Origin: Hirundichthys speculiger
Lineage: Eukaryota; Chordata; Actinopteri; Beloniformes; Exocoetidae
NCBI GenBank assembly: GCA_018398805.1
Contig: JAGFBZ010000565.1
Span: 204,175-268,174, forward strand
Reading direction: 5' to 3'
Length of the DNA stretch: 64,000 nucleotides
In this document: positions 10,548-20,141 of the stretch, piece after piece
Layout of the letters: each line of letters begins with the position of its first letter
Numbering within the stretch: position 1 is the first letter of the stretch
Position numbers and translations under genes: made by a program
The notes under the pieces: model-generated
Seen by the model: only the letters and a program-made list of their open reading frames with translations
Database searches by the model: none
Told to the model about the DNA's origin: nothing

Positions 10548-12939
10548 ATGGCTAGTTTACCAAAACAAAAAAGACCTCGTTATGAATCCGAGTTACGTCG
10601 TGACAAGGTCCGAAATAAAACAAGGATTTGTATAGGAGATGCTTTTGATAGATGGAGACGGCTGAAAGCGGAGAAGAATTTGAAGACAGATGCCAACGTT
10701 GCTGATTTTCTCCTGGACAGGTAAGATTCACAGCTAAATGTTTGGCTAACGCTAATTTACTTGGGCAAGGTAACAGAACAAGGTAACAAAGAAATTTCAG
10801 TATTCACTACGTCGGAGTATTCACTAGTTAAACAAAGTTATGCATGTTCGTGCACAGTAACGCTAGCGCATAACGTTATGGAGCAGGTGGGTCATCGAAT
10901 TGAAAAGGTAAATAATTATTATTTAGAATATAAAAACGGTGACTGATATTGCTAACAATAGCAATGTAACGTTAGGCTAATAAGCGGAGCCCGTCAGTCA
11001 TCGTGCCGTGGAAAACATTAGCATGGCCATGGTAATGTGAAACCTAATTGAGACAGTAGCCTAACGTTACCACGGTAAAACGATTTCTTATTCATTCTTT
11101 GCATATATTGTGTATTACACGTGCTGCAAATTGACCCATCTGACCATTGCTAACGTTAGTTATTAGTGTCAGTCTTTTCTGATGGAAACTGATAAAAAAC
11201 GTTAGCCATTGATGACGAATGCAGACGTAATTTTCCCCGCATTATCTTTGGTTAGACACTAGTCTGTGGTAAATGTGTTGGTTGTTGCATATAATGGTAA
11301 ATGTGAAGAGTGTTCCATAATTATGACAAAAACGCTTGTCTCTTCAGCTGTTATGGCCCAAGCACTTCAACCCCAGGTAAAAGACAGTGGAAGAAGCACC
11401 ACCTGACTGCACCATCACTGTCCAGTATTGGACATGCATCGACTGAAACGCTTTCAAATCGGTCAGTGATTCAGTGCCACGTTGTTTTCATTTTCATTTC
11501 ATATTTGGAAGCATTTTTTTGTCTAAAACAACTAAACTATTTATAGAGAAGACCTGCCACCTACAGAGGAAGCATTGGAAGATGAGGAGTGCACTGTGGA
11601 TGCCTCAGAAGTTCTAGAGGAGAGGTATATAAATACTCTCAAGCTTTCGAATTTGTCTAAATATAAGAAAATAATTTTGGTGGTGCTGCAAAACAGCTGA
11701 TTCCTGCCAAGAGTTTCTTGTAAGTTGTTATAGTTTGAAAAATAGTTGTCAATAATGTATGAAACTAACATGCAAGAGATGTTACCTTGATGTTGGATAT
11801 TAGCTTATTGATTACCATAAGTACCTATCCAGAGGTGTCATTGTGGTCAATCAGATGACCCACTTACATTACTAACAATCATCATCATTAGCAGTGAATA
11901 ATGTTCAATTGCCATGCTTTTTTGTGTCTGTCCATTATATTTCTGTATTATTTTGTAGGAGCTGTGGCTTGGGCTCCTACACCATGTCACAAAATGAACA
12001 CAGGTGGGTACTGGGAGGCTGCCAGCATGCAGACTTGGAATCAGGGGGGAACTCAAGAGTGGCTTGAGCGAGGCTCCACGGCACACGAGGCCCTGAAGAG
12101 TATTGTGCGAAACAAGCGATGGCTCAACAAAGTTCACAAATACCTGAACTTCAGGTAATTTAATGAGTGTGTACACATACTGTACCTAGAAAGTGATTTT
12201 CAAAAAAAATCAAAAAATGTCTCTATGTCCCACCCCCACAGGTCCACTGCTGATCTGGAGTCCTTCCAAAACCATATTTTAATGTATGCCAGCAAGCACT
12301 CAGCATTTAGCCCTCCTGTCTTTAAGGCCAGGATGCTCCTCGCAGCGATGGATTATAACTACCACAAGGACCGCCCAGAGTTGTGCAAGTCTGATGGAAG
12401 CAAGCAGTAAGTGACATGCTCATTTCTACATGTTGGATGTTGGGAACCATTTTACCTGATTACACCATTGAAACTCTATATAAAAACACTGTACTGTAAA
12501 ACATGGCCCTTGGAATGTAAACAATCTATTTTCTCTGCTTTTATTTAGGTACAGGAGGCTGTACAAGAAAAATGCCCAAAGGTATATGCTGTACACTAAG
12601 AAGACATCGAAGACCTATGGCTACATCCCAGAACTGCAAACAAAGATTCTGCAAAAGAGGCTAGCTGGCAAGGGAATGCCCAGGCGGAGGAGTCTTCGGT
12701 CCGATGACCCCAGAAAGTACGGCCCTCTTCCCCCTGTTCCATCCAAGGAGGAACTCCTGCGCACCCAAGTCAGGAGAGGTCTTGGTAGGTAGAATACCAG
12801 TTTATTTCTTTTGCATCTGCGGCTACATACCACACACCAAGTTAGATGTAATGCATATTACATTTAATTTTAAAATAATCTAATTTCTGTTTTTATTTTG
12901 CTCTCCTCAGTGTCAGCATTCCAGAGTGAAGACCAGTGA
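10548..12939 (+). pseudogene. Kolobok-like transposase gene, catalytic middle deleted
   Basis: Exons inferred from frames and GT/AG sites: 10548-10720, 11348-11461, 11547-11624, 11959-12154, 12242-12406, 12549-12784 and 12911-12939. The ATG at 10548 sits in a good context (AAAATGG). The N-terminus is basic (KRPRYESELRRDKVRNKTR) with a DAFDRWRRLK helix, as in a large family of fish transposase-like proteins. The C-terminal exons carry ESFQNHILMYASK and ARMLLAAMDYN, typical of the end of that family. The central DDE region, expected between exons 3 and 4, is absent. Exon 4 needs two frame changes, at an A-run near 11991 and a G-run near 12046, where each run seems one base too long. AATAAA lies at 13147. 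Probably inactive; the indels might be assembly errors. Confidence 0.65.
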
Positions 12940-13274
12940 AACCCGTTTCCAGAGCCTCTCAGCCCTTGTCATTTCCATTTTCTGCCACAAGCTGCTTTTA
13001 AACCATTTTCATAAAGTTTCCACAGTACAGAGCAGTTAATTGTTCAATAGTTATTTATACTATTTATACTGTTTATCCCTCGTTTTATTTATTTATTTAT
13101 TTTTTACTGTTCCTCTATATCGTAAATAGGAAAGCATTGTTATTATAAATAAACTTTTTTTATTGAACAAGGAAGAAGGCTCTTTACAAACTTGGAACAA
13201 AAACAAACAATTTGTAAAAACAAAGTATATACAACAAGTAACTTCAAGTAAACTGGAGTCGGTAAAAAGTTTGT
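12940..13274. other. Shared 3' region of the two convergent inner genes
   Basis: Carries AATAAA at 13147 for the plus gene. An ATTTATTT run at 13083-13100 supplies AATAAA on the other strand for the minus gene. No coding segment recognised. Confidence 0.5.
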
Positions 13275-14581
13275 TCAAGTTGTGGGTAGAAAGAATAGAA
13301 AGCCAGTGTAACTGGCCTTGAGGGTCAGGGTATTTGTCCCTTATTCTCCAAATGCAGCAGCTGGGGATAACACGACGGTTACCCTGGCCCAGTGATCCAA
13401 AGCTGCCAAAAGGTGTGTGTACTGGCGATAAGCAGCATATCTAAACTGCCTATTGTCATCACCTGGCTCTGTAACTTCTGCTACCACCAACACATCATTC
13501 CTGTAGTCTCTGTGTATACGCAAATAGCCATCTTCCAAGCAGTAAAGCTCGAAATGAGGCAATTTGCTTATGCAGTGCTCAGGCCCCTGGCCACAGCATT
13601 TCCTTTCTGCATCTGTGGCCATCTACCTGCAGTACCCACAGGTACACCATGGAAGAGCAGCTGCAGGTGGGAGAGTGGTGCTATCCAATGGAGGCAGGGC
13701 ATCAAAAACCAATCCAGGGTTCCGGGAGAAGATCCGGGTTGCTAGTGCTCGTAGCCCCATTTCACTCATGTTTTGAATGAGTTCCTAAGTAAACAAACCA
13801 CAAAATAGCATTTGGCATTTACATTTGATTAAAATACATAAGATGCTGACATAGATACAGATGATGATATTACAAGTCATAATTTTACTGCCCAGCTCTC
13901 ATCAGCCTCAAGAGAGGGTACCTCAAAAGTGAGGTCTAAATCAGGCTGAAACAGTGAGTGAGAGCAGTACAAGCAAAGATCATCTGGTACAAGTGCTAGG
14001 CTATCTTGACATAAACGTGTGTTCTAAGCATATTCTATCTTTTAGCCTGTGCATAATTTAGTGTTAGTTTGGAAGTATCAGGCGTAATTCCACGGCAAAC
14101 ATCCTCAATACCAAAAGCGCATAATTTGGTCCACATACATAGAACTTTTGGACATGTTTTTGATTTAAATTCTACACGTCATGTAATTTTTCATATAGCC
14201 TGATGTATTTTAGGAAAATTACCCTCGACTTTACATGTGGTATTGTCGACGTTACAAAAAGTTACCATCGATATGAGCCTATAGTGTTTCCAACCAAACA
14301 ATAAATTACTGCATAGCCCAAAATTAGAATTTGCATGGATTTCTCAAATGCGTTCATAAAAAGCTTTACATCGCAACACTAGCCTAATAAAGACATTTTT
14401 AACAGGGTAACTAACTGAAAACTTATGCTCCGACTGAAATGTGGTAACATTTACGATTCTATTTGGCTAATCGCCATTAGTAAATTTTGCAGTACATTAT
14501 TACTTCGCAAAAGATGTTCATAAAGCAATAAATATAATTAACAGAAAATAAACTTACTGTGTAGGACTCGTCGCTTGCCAT
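13275..14581 (-). pseudogene. P2X7 ballast-domain-like gene carried by the Kolobok-like element
   Basis: Exon 1 is 14581-14558 (ATG, eight codons, GTAAGT donor) and exon 2 is 13784 to about 13275 (TTTACTTAG acceptor). The protein has the marks of the P2X7 receptor cytosolic C-terminal (ballast) domain: PWCTCGYC, then a CC pair in ERKCCGQGPEHC, the FRYAAYRQY block, and [10 protein letters not shown] near the end. In P2X7 this domain binds zinc through cysteines and guanine nucleotide. There are no transmembrane segments, so only the domain is encoded. It is broken by a TAG at 13625-13623, a net one-base shift near 13378 before the IPSCC block, and a probable further shift near 13302. The intact ancestor would be about 170-180 residues. 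The spliced structure and position inside the TTAA boundaries mean it travels with the element. Confidence 0.75.
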
Positions 14582-14725
14582 GGCAGCCTACGTTCCTGCT
14601 GCATTCTGCAGCCGACCTGGCAACCTCTGGTCGGGGAGGAGGGGGAGTATACACGCCGCTCAACAGTATTTTGAAAGTGACTGCAGTACCAGTTTTGGCC
14701 ATAATCTTACAAACGGCTCCTTTAA

Positions 14726-15182
14726 GTTTTTTTTAATGTGTTATCCAAAAGCCTTGATACAAAATTAAATACAAATGTGTTTGCTATTGTTTGTGCTGCT
14801 GTACACAAAATACACATAAACTCAGCATATGCCAAGATTGGCATTGTATCATTGATTAATAAACATCGCCTTTACATTAATAAAAAGAGCAACAGAATGC
14901 AAAACCTTTGAATCAACTAAAGTAAAACAGGTTATAAGCAGGAAAATGTATGCTCATTCATGTCATTTCAAGACTTTTAAACAAGGTGAACTATGTCCAG
15001 TGTTGATCCACTCACAGCCAACCTAGCCTACTTTGTGTCATTGTTACGCAAAGCATTACAAAAAAAAAATAGAATTGGACCACAGACACATTATTATTAA
15101 AAACAGTATTTAAAGTCTTAAAACGTGTCTGGAGGATATCTTTAATTGTTTTAATTGTCCCTTATGCAGTTTGCTTGGCTGC
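14726..15182. other. IS3EU-type element sequence downstream of its integrase
   Basis: Non-coding, AT-rich, between the inner element and the integrase stop codon; it would be the 3' untranslated region of the integrase gene. TTATT/ATTAAA-type signals for the minus strand are present around 14867-14883. Confidence 0.5.
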
Positions 15183-16808
15183 TCAGTTAAAGATGAGGGA
15201 GCGAAGAGCCTCCCGAATTGTCAAGTAAAACTCTTGAGCTTCAGAGATGTTCCTGGGAAAAGTAAGGCCCGACTCTGACATGACCATGTTGCACAGGTCA
15301 AATATATCTTGGTCGCACGGGACAGCTGACAGGAATATGCATGCCTCTTTGCAGACATTAAGGTCATTGTGTGGAACAATGAAGTCCTCAGAACCCCAGA
15401 GCTGTGGTACAGTGTACATCACGTCAGGAATCCCACTGGGTACATTGTGATTCCTTGTTGGTCGGATGCGGTGGCTGTTCCAGACCGCCTTGATCTCATC
15501 TAGCTCCTCCTAAAAAGAGAATATGTAGCTATGGTTAAAAGAAGCTTTAAAGACAAACCACACCAAGATGACACAAAAAAGCCACCTCCTGCTGATGTTA
15601 AAAGATAATGTGCATAAATTCAATTGCATGGTTAAATCAATTCTTTTTTTTTTATGAAAAAACTTACCCCTCTTAATGTCTAACAGCCACTGCCATAACC
15701 AGTTCGCTGTGGTATAAACAAACCGTGGGCATAATTGACCTATTTAATCTCTTAAATATGAATTAAATTGACATTATTTTGTCCAAGCTTTCAATTTGGT
15801 AACCTATATAAAGGCTTCTTTCAGATTATACAAAAAATTGGCCTACATAACTTTATCAGTTAGACTTGGACTGCCAAATTGCCACATCTTTTAACAAACA
15901 TAAACATTAACATTATAAATCCACCAGTTCAAGGGATGGAAGATCAGTCCACAAAAAGCCACAGACTTTCAACCTCACCTGAATAATGTTCCGAAAGCAC
16001 AGCTGTACAAGTGATTTGTCCAGGTGGTCTCCAACACACAGGCCCTCATCTTTCATTTCGCCAAGAAGATGTATCCAGTATTCCATTCGTTCTTTGCGCA
16101 ACAAACCCCACCAACTTTCAATCCTCTGATTTGTGGTACTTGCTCCTGCGATGTAGCTTTGTTGACCAGATCTACTGTCAACATCACTGCGGCGGAGGTA
16201 GGTCTGGATGTCTCGGACAACCGCATTCTCCGTTCCTCGATCTGTCCGGACGATCCGGGGACAGCCACCAAACTCCTCCACGGCTTCAATAAAGTAGCCC
16301 CCTATCACACGTGGGTCACTGCTTGTGTATGCAGCTTTCAAACCAAATTAATTTTCGCGAAAAGCCATCTATACAACCATTGATGCAGATTCCATATGGT
16401 TTTTAACTTATCGTAAGAATCTATATGCCAAATATAGTTAGGTCCTTGAGCAAAATACTGCCTACGGTTTAGTCTCCTGGAACGGCGGATGGCTGAGGCG
16501 TCAGGGTCCAGAGCTGCAAGCATTAAACGGACATCTTCCTTTTTTGCATGAATGCCATTTTTCAAGCACTTGCTGTACATCCACCTGTAGCCATGCAGCC
16601 TCCCAGGTCCTTCTAGCTGGTGAATGATGAAATCTATGACTTCCCCAAGATCAGCATATTGCTTGCGTTTAAGCCCATGCATTTTGAGCAGCCGAATTAA
16701 GTGTCTCTTGCTAAGCAATACTCCATGCCTAACCGCAAGTGCCTTAAGAATGTCATTGTAATTCATTCCCAGATTAAAATAAAAGGAAATTAAGTCAAAA
16801 TTGTCCAT
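15183..16808 (-). pseudogene. IS3EU-type DDE integrase gene, two exons, frameshifted
   Basis: Starts at the ATG at 16808-16806 (context ACAAATGG). Exon 1 runs 16808-15979 (CAG|GTGAGG donor) and exon 2 15509-15183 (TTTTTAG acceptor). The N-terminus is a helix-turn-helix-like region (ILKALAVRHG, LIRLLKMHGLKRK). It is followed by the integrase core with all three acidic residues visible: WHIDSYDKL, RTDRGTEN and NQRIESWWGLLRKE, with 40 residues between the second D and the E. Exon 2 ends in RSLIFN. Exon 1 needs two frame changes, one in the T5 run at 16400-16404 and one near 16336-16343, each like one extra base. With these the gene would encode roughly 380-390 residues, normal for the family. 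As sequenced it cannot make a full integrase. Confidence 0.82.
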
Positions 16809-16873
16809 TTGTGTTGGCTAAAGTACGACTCAAGCAAGCAACAATCAATCTCTGCGTGGAAATGGCTACTATA

Positions 16874-17088
16874 ATTATCTTGTGGGCACGCGTTATCTCG
16901 TGGGCACGAGATAATAACGCGTGGCCACGAGATAATTAATACGTGCCCACGAGATAATAACGCGTGCCCACGTATTAATTATCTCGTGGCCACGCGTTAT
17001 TATCTCGTGGCCACGCGATATTATCTCGTGGCCACGCATTATTATCCCGTGGCCGCGCATTATTATCCCGTGGCCACGCATTATTATT
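16874..17088. repeat. Right subterminal palindrome array
   Basis: Ten units centred on GTGGCCAC, GTGGGCAC or GTGCCCAC octamers in both orientations, linked by GATAATAA/TTATTATC spacers of roughly 21-bp period. The array can fold into several hairpins. It lies next to the integrase start, so it may serve both as integrase binding sites and as part of the promoter (inference). Confidence 0.85.
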
Positions 17089-17121
17089 TTTTTTATCAAA
17101 TGTCACCAGAGGGGCTCCGTA

Positions 17122-17127
17122 ATTTTC
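17122..17127. repeat. Target-site duplication, right copy
   Basis: ATTTTC directly after the GTA terminus, identical to 9145-9150. Confidence 0.9.
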
Positions 17128-17233
17128 TATGTTCTGTTGTGAATTAAAAAGGGTTCATGTGATTTGCAAATCATTTAATTCTGCTTTTATTAACATTTTT
17201 CGCAGTGTCAACATTTAAATATTTTGGGTTGTA
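17128..17233 (-). repeat. Old Tc1-like remnant, right end
   Basis: Continues the repeat interrupted at 9144: ATTTGCAAATCATTTAATTC and ending GGGTTGTA, which on the other strand is the usual TACAACCC start of this teleost Tc1-like family. Its position shows the IS3EU-type element inserted into an existing transposon. Confidence 0.55.
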
Positions 17234-17511
17234 ATAGACAACCAAATGGACAAAAAAAATCTACATTAAAACTAAGCAGCAGCTACATCCAAGATGTGAC
17301 AAAAATTGCAGGTCCTGACTAGTAGATGCTGGCTCCAAAACAAAATAAAAATAAATAAGTCTCATGTTAAAATGGCCAACTTTGCCACAGAATTAAACAT
17401 TATTACATCTGGCAAATAAAAAACAAACAAACAAAAAACAAAACAGAAAAAAAAAACAGTTTTGCTATCAATTGTAATACTTTTTTTGTACCACATCTAA
17501 AAAGTTCTGTT
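17234..17511. other. A-rich non-coding stretch
   Basis: A-runs and AAAC repeats (17415-17460); nothing else seen. Confidence 0.5.
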
Positions 17512-18015
17512 TCAGCTGCTCCCTGTGTGCAGTGGCCACAGTGGACTGAGACATTTGTCAGGTTTTAGGTTGGATACCTTTTCTAACGCAACTGGGATAA
17601 AGTAGCTATCAGACTTTGACTGTCTGCTGGTGCGGATCGATCCTCTTGCGGCTGGGGGAGATGTCCTGCCACAGACATGGATGGTGTCGCTGGGGGCCGG
17701 TTCAGGAAGCTGAGTAGTCCTGGGGTGCTGCCCGCAGCAGCCACCACCACTGGATCCGGACTGCAGCATCGACTGAGCCAGGACGGGAGCCCCCGGCGTG
17801 GCAGTGGCATGGCCGTGACCGGCAAACAGCTGCTGCCTCTGTCCAGCAGTCTGCACGCCGGGGTGAGTCAGCTGACGTGGCAGGGGCCGTCTGGAGACCT
17901 GGTGGGGCCCGGCACCACCAGGGGAGACACCAACAACCTGGTCCGCATGATGAACCGAGCTCTGGGACAGTCAGCTTCATCGCTCACCGGACTGAGGGAG
18001 CTCAGTCTTCCCTGA
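17512..18015 (+). other. GC-rich exon-like block of unknown origin
   Basis: A sharp rise in GC relative to its flanks. An open frame at 17677-18015 ends in RMMNRALGQSASSLTGLREL-like sequence rich in S, G and L, unlike translated AT-rich noise. Another frame is open just upstream (17600-17700), suggesting one coding block with a frame break. No splice sites frame it well. It may be a processed pseudogene fragment, the 3' end of an unknown gene, or a GC-rich repeat. I do not recognise the protein. Confidence 0.3.
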
Positions 18016-18115
18016 AGAGACAGTTTGGTTTATCGATGTTTCCTCCTCTGACCTGGAGATATCTCACTTGATTCACACCAGACTGGAAAGTACTGAAACG
18101 TATATTTGAAAAGTA

Positions 18116-18142
18116 TATTTGAATTTGAATTTGAATTTGAAT
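18116..18142. repeat. (TTTGAA)n short tandem repeat
   Basis: About four hexamer units; the same motif recurs at 46036-46060. Confidence 0.8.
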
Positions 18143-18540
18143 AACAGAATAACAGACCACCGTGACTGGCTCCGGTTGGTCTGGAAGGATCTGAGGACGA
18201 GACTTAGCTTGACTTAGCTTAGCTATGCTAACAGCAGTAGTCATTTCATGCTGAAACAACATTTTGAGACTAGAAGTCCAGCTGTCTGGAAGAGTCTTGA
18301 AATGATACTCTGTGAGCAACTTGGCTCCTTCAGGCAGGGAGCAACAGATGGACCGCTGTTCAGCTTATCAGATGTGAGAGCCAAAAGCTCACTGCACACC
18401 CTCAGTCAAGCACTGCCTCACGCTGCTGCTCAGAGTAGTGATATGTCGTTTGTTCATATGACTCTGATTTTTATGCAGTGCCCTCCCTCGCCACTTGGCA
18501 GACAGCTGCTTAAAGTCAGTCAGCAGGACAGGAAACAGAA

Positions 18541-19560
18541 ATGATTCGTTCACTGAGATGGTTATCGGGGACTCGTTCATTGTCACGTGACAGTCAGCAC
18601 AGGCTGAAGAGCAGTAATCACAACAGTTCGTTCACACCCTGGATCGTTCCTATTGATCATTCATATGGTTTGCTCATTTGGATTGTTCTTTCATTCATTT
18701 GTCATGTAACTGTATTGCAGCTACAGGTCTGTGGACTGAGAAATGAACGAGGAAATGAACGATGTCTTATTTGTGATGTTTATTCATTTGTCATGTTATT
18801 GATTAAACCATAATTAATTAGTGGTCTTTGGTTTTTGTAGATGTGTATAGTGTTATCGTGTAAATATTGTGTGAAGTGTGTTTGTAAATAAATAATTTTA
18901 AAAATTCAATCAGCATATTAATTCTGTTATACTCTACCGTAAAATAATAAAATATGATGATGACAATAATTATAATAATATTATTAATACATGATATTAA
19001 AAATGTGATTATGAAAAAAAATATAATAATAACAGGGCACAATAAATGCAGCAATGTAATATTTTGAGGAACTTATTGTTACTTTTGTCTCACTTAATTG
19101 TAACTAGCTGTTAAAATGAGATGAGTTATGATTCACTTGTCCTCTACCAGCTGTCACGTAACAGGGCTGAACGCTTCGTTCTCGTTCATTTGACTCGTTC
19201 ATCTGACTCATGAATGACAGCTCAGGCTGAACGGTTTATTCTCATTCATTCATTTGTCACGTGACAGATACCGAGTCACTGGTGTGTATTTGCTTTCTTA
19301 GGTTTTCAAGTGGTCTTAGTTGCTTGTGGAATTTTTATGTATTATACTTTGTCAGCTCAGCTGAAGCAAAACATGTTGCTTTCAAGGTTTAGTGTTTAGA
19401 ACCGTGGCCTTTTTATTTACAACGCCCACAAGTGGGGTTACAGCGCCTCCTACTGTAAAATGAACAAAATGATCGAAATGACTCCAAAAAAGATTTGTTC
19501 AATTTACTGTCCGAGAGTAAAAGATCCGAGTGAGTAAAAAGATTCGAACTTCACTCTGCA
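18541..19560. repeat. Degenerate TTCGTTCATT/TCACGTGAC repeat region
   Basis: Motifs TTCGTTCA, CTCGTTCATT and TCACGTGACAG recur in direct and inverted form at 18545-18600, 18620-18770, 19185-19270 and 19480-19560, with AAAAAGATTCGAACTTC near the right edge. This resembles an old non-autonomous DNA repeat common in fish. Boundaries and target duplication could not be fixed. Confidence 0.4.
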
Positions 19561-19827
19561 GAGTCCTCTGCACCACCTGCTGTCCGTCAGGAGACATTGC
19601 AGGAGATTTTCATTAAAGGCAAAGAATATCCAGGTAAATGAAATTGAGCTACATGAATCTTGGATGAAGCCACATTCAAATATAACAGGAATTATTTTAA
19701 TTGATTGGTATTTTGTGTTTCTTGAAGTATCAGTGGGTTGTTAAAAATGGATTTGATTTGCTGACAGACACTGATGCAGTGACTTAAAGATGTTAGACTT
19801 TGTGAGTGTAACGGGGTTAATATGGAT

Positions 19828-20133
19828 CATGGGTGAGGCATGGGTGAGCCCTTTTTTAGGGGTGCTTCAGCACCCCTAAATTGAAATTCAGCACCCCAAA
19901 AACCTGGAGTAAGAAATGTTGTTATTCTAAAATTTTTATTCGCATTTGACATGTTTAGATAATGTCCAAGACTTAATACATAGTTTGTGGTTTAAGTTTA
20001 TATTTTAAGAATGAAAATGAAAACGACCCCCCCTAATGGTATCGTCCTCTTCTCACTAACGTTACTTGTGGGTTGTGGTGGGGCTCATTGGGTGCTCAGC
20101 ACCCCTAAAGCTCTGACCCTTGAATCGCCCCTG
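19828..20133. mobile_element. hAT-type non-autonomous element with 8-bp target duplication
   Basis: A 306-bp unit flanked by perfect ATATGGAT copies (19820-19827 and 20134-20141). The right end on the minus strand reads CAGGGGCGATTC and the left end CATGGGTGAGGC (8 of 12 matching). It contains the palindrome TAGGGGTGCT-tc-AGCACCCCTA (19857-19878) and further AGCACCCC copies. No coding capacity. An 8-bp duplication is the hAT signature. Confidence 0.75.
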
Positions 20134-20141
20134 ATATGGAT

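Larger units (their letters stand above)
10241..14721. mobile_element. Kolobok-like transposon nested in the IS3EU-type element
   Basis: A 4481-bp unit lies between TTAA copies (10237-10240 and 14722-14725). Its termini are inverted: AGGAGCTGTATGTAAGA at the left, and the right end reads AGGAGCCGTTTGTAAGA on the other strand. TTAA duplication is the rule for Kolobok and piggyBac transposons. The plus-strand gene resembles the Kolobok-type transposase family seen in fish, so Kolobok is preferred. Two convergent spliced genes start near each end and meet around 12.94-13.28 kb. Both are decayed, so mobility would depend on a helper copy elsewhere. Confidence 0.8.
9151..17121 (-). mobile_element. 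IS3EU-type DNA transposon (7971 bp with nested insertion)
   Basis: Both ends carry the same inverted sequence starting TACGGAGCCCCTCTGGTGAC and running about 85 bp with few differences (A7 versus A8 being one). The outermost bases are TAC and GTA, and a perfect 6-bp target duplication flanks it. As I recall the IS3EU superfamily, 6-bp duplications and TAY...RTA termini are its hallmarks. The minus-strand integrase gene inside (15183-16808) agrees. Removing the Kolobok-like insertion and one TTAA leaves about 3.5 kb, a sensible size for an autonomous element. The close match of the two ends suggests a fairly recent insertion, although its integrase frame is broken. Confidence 0.88.

Noticed and set aside
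13392..13776. Plus-strand frames of 70-117 codons
   Set aside because: Antisense to the ballast-domain exon, which has clear family motifs on the minus strand.
16011..16383. Plus-strand open frames of about 90-120 codons
   Set aside because: They are antisense shadows of the IS3EU-type integrase exon.
16893..17099. Open frame rich in RGHEII repeats
   Set aside because: It is the translation of the GTGGCCAC/GATAATAA subterminal array, not a protein gene.
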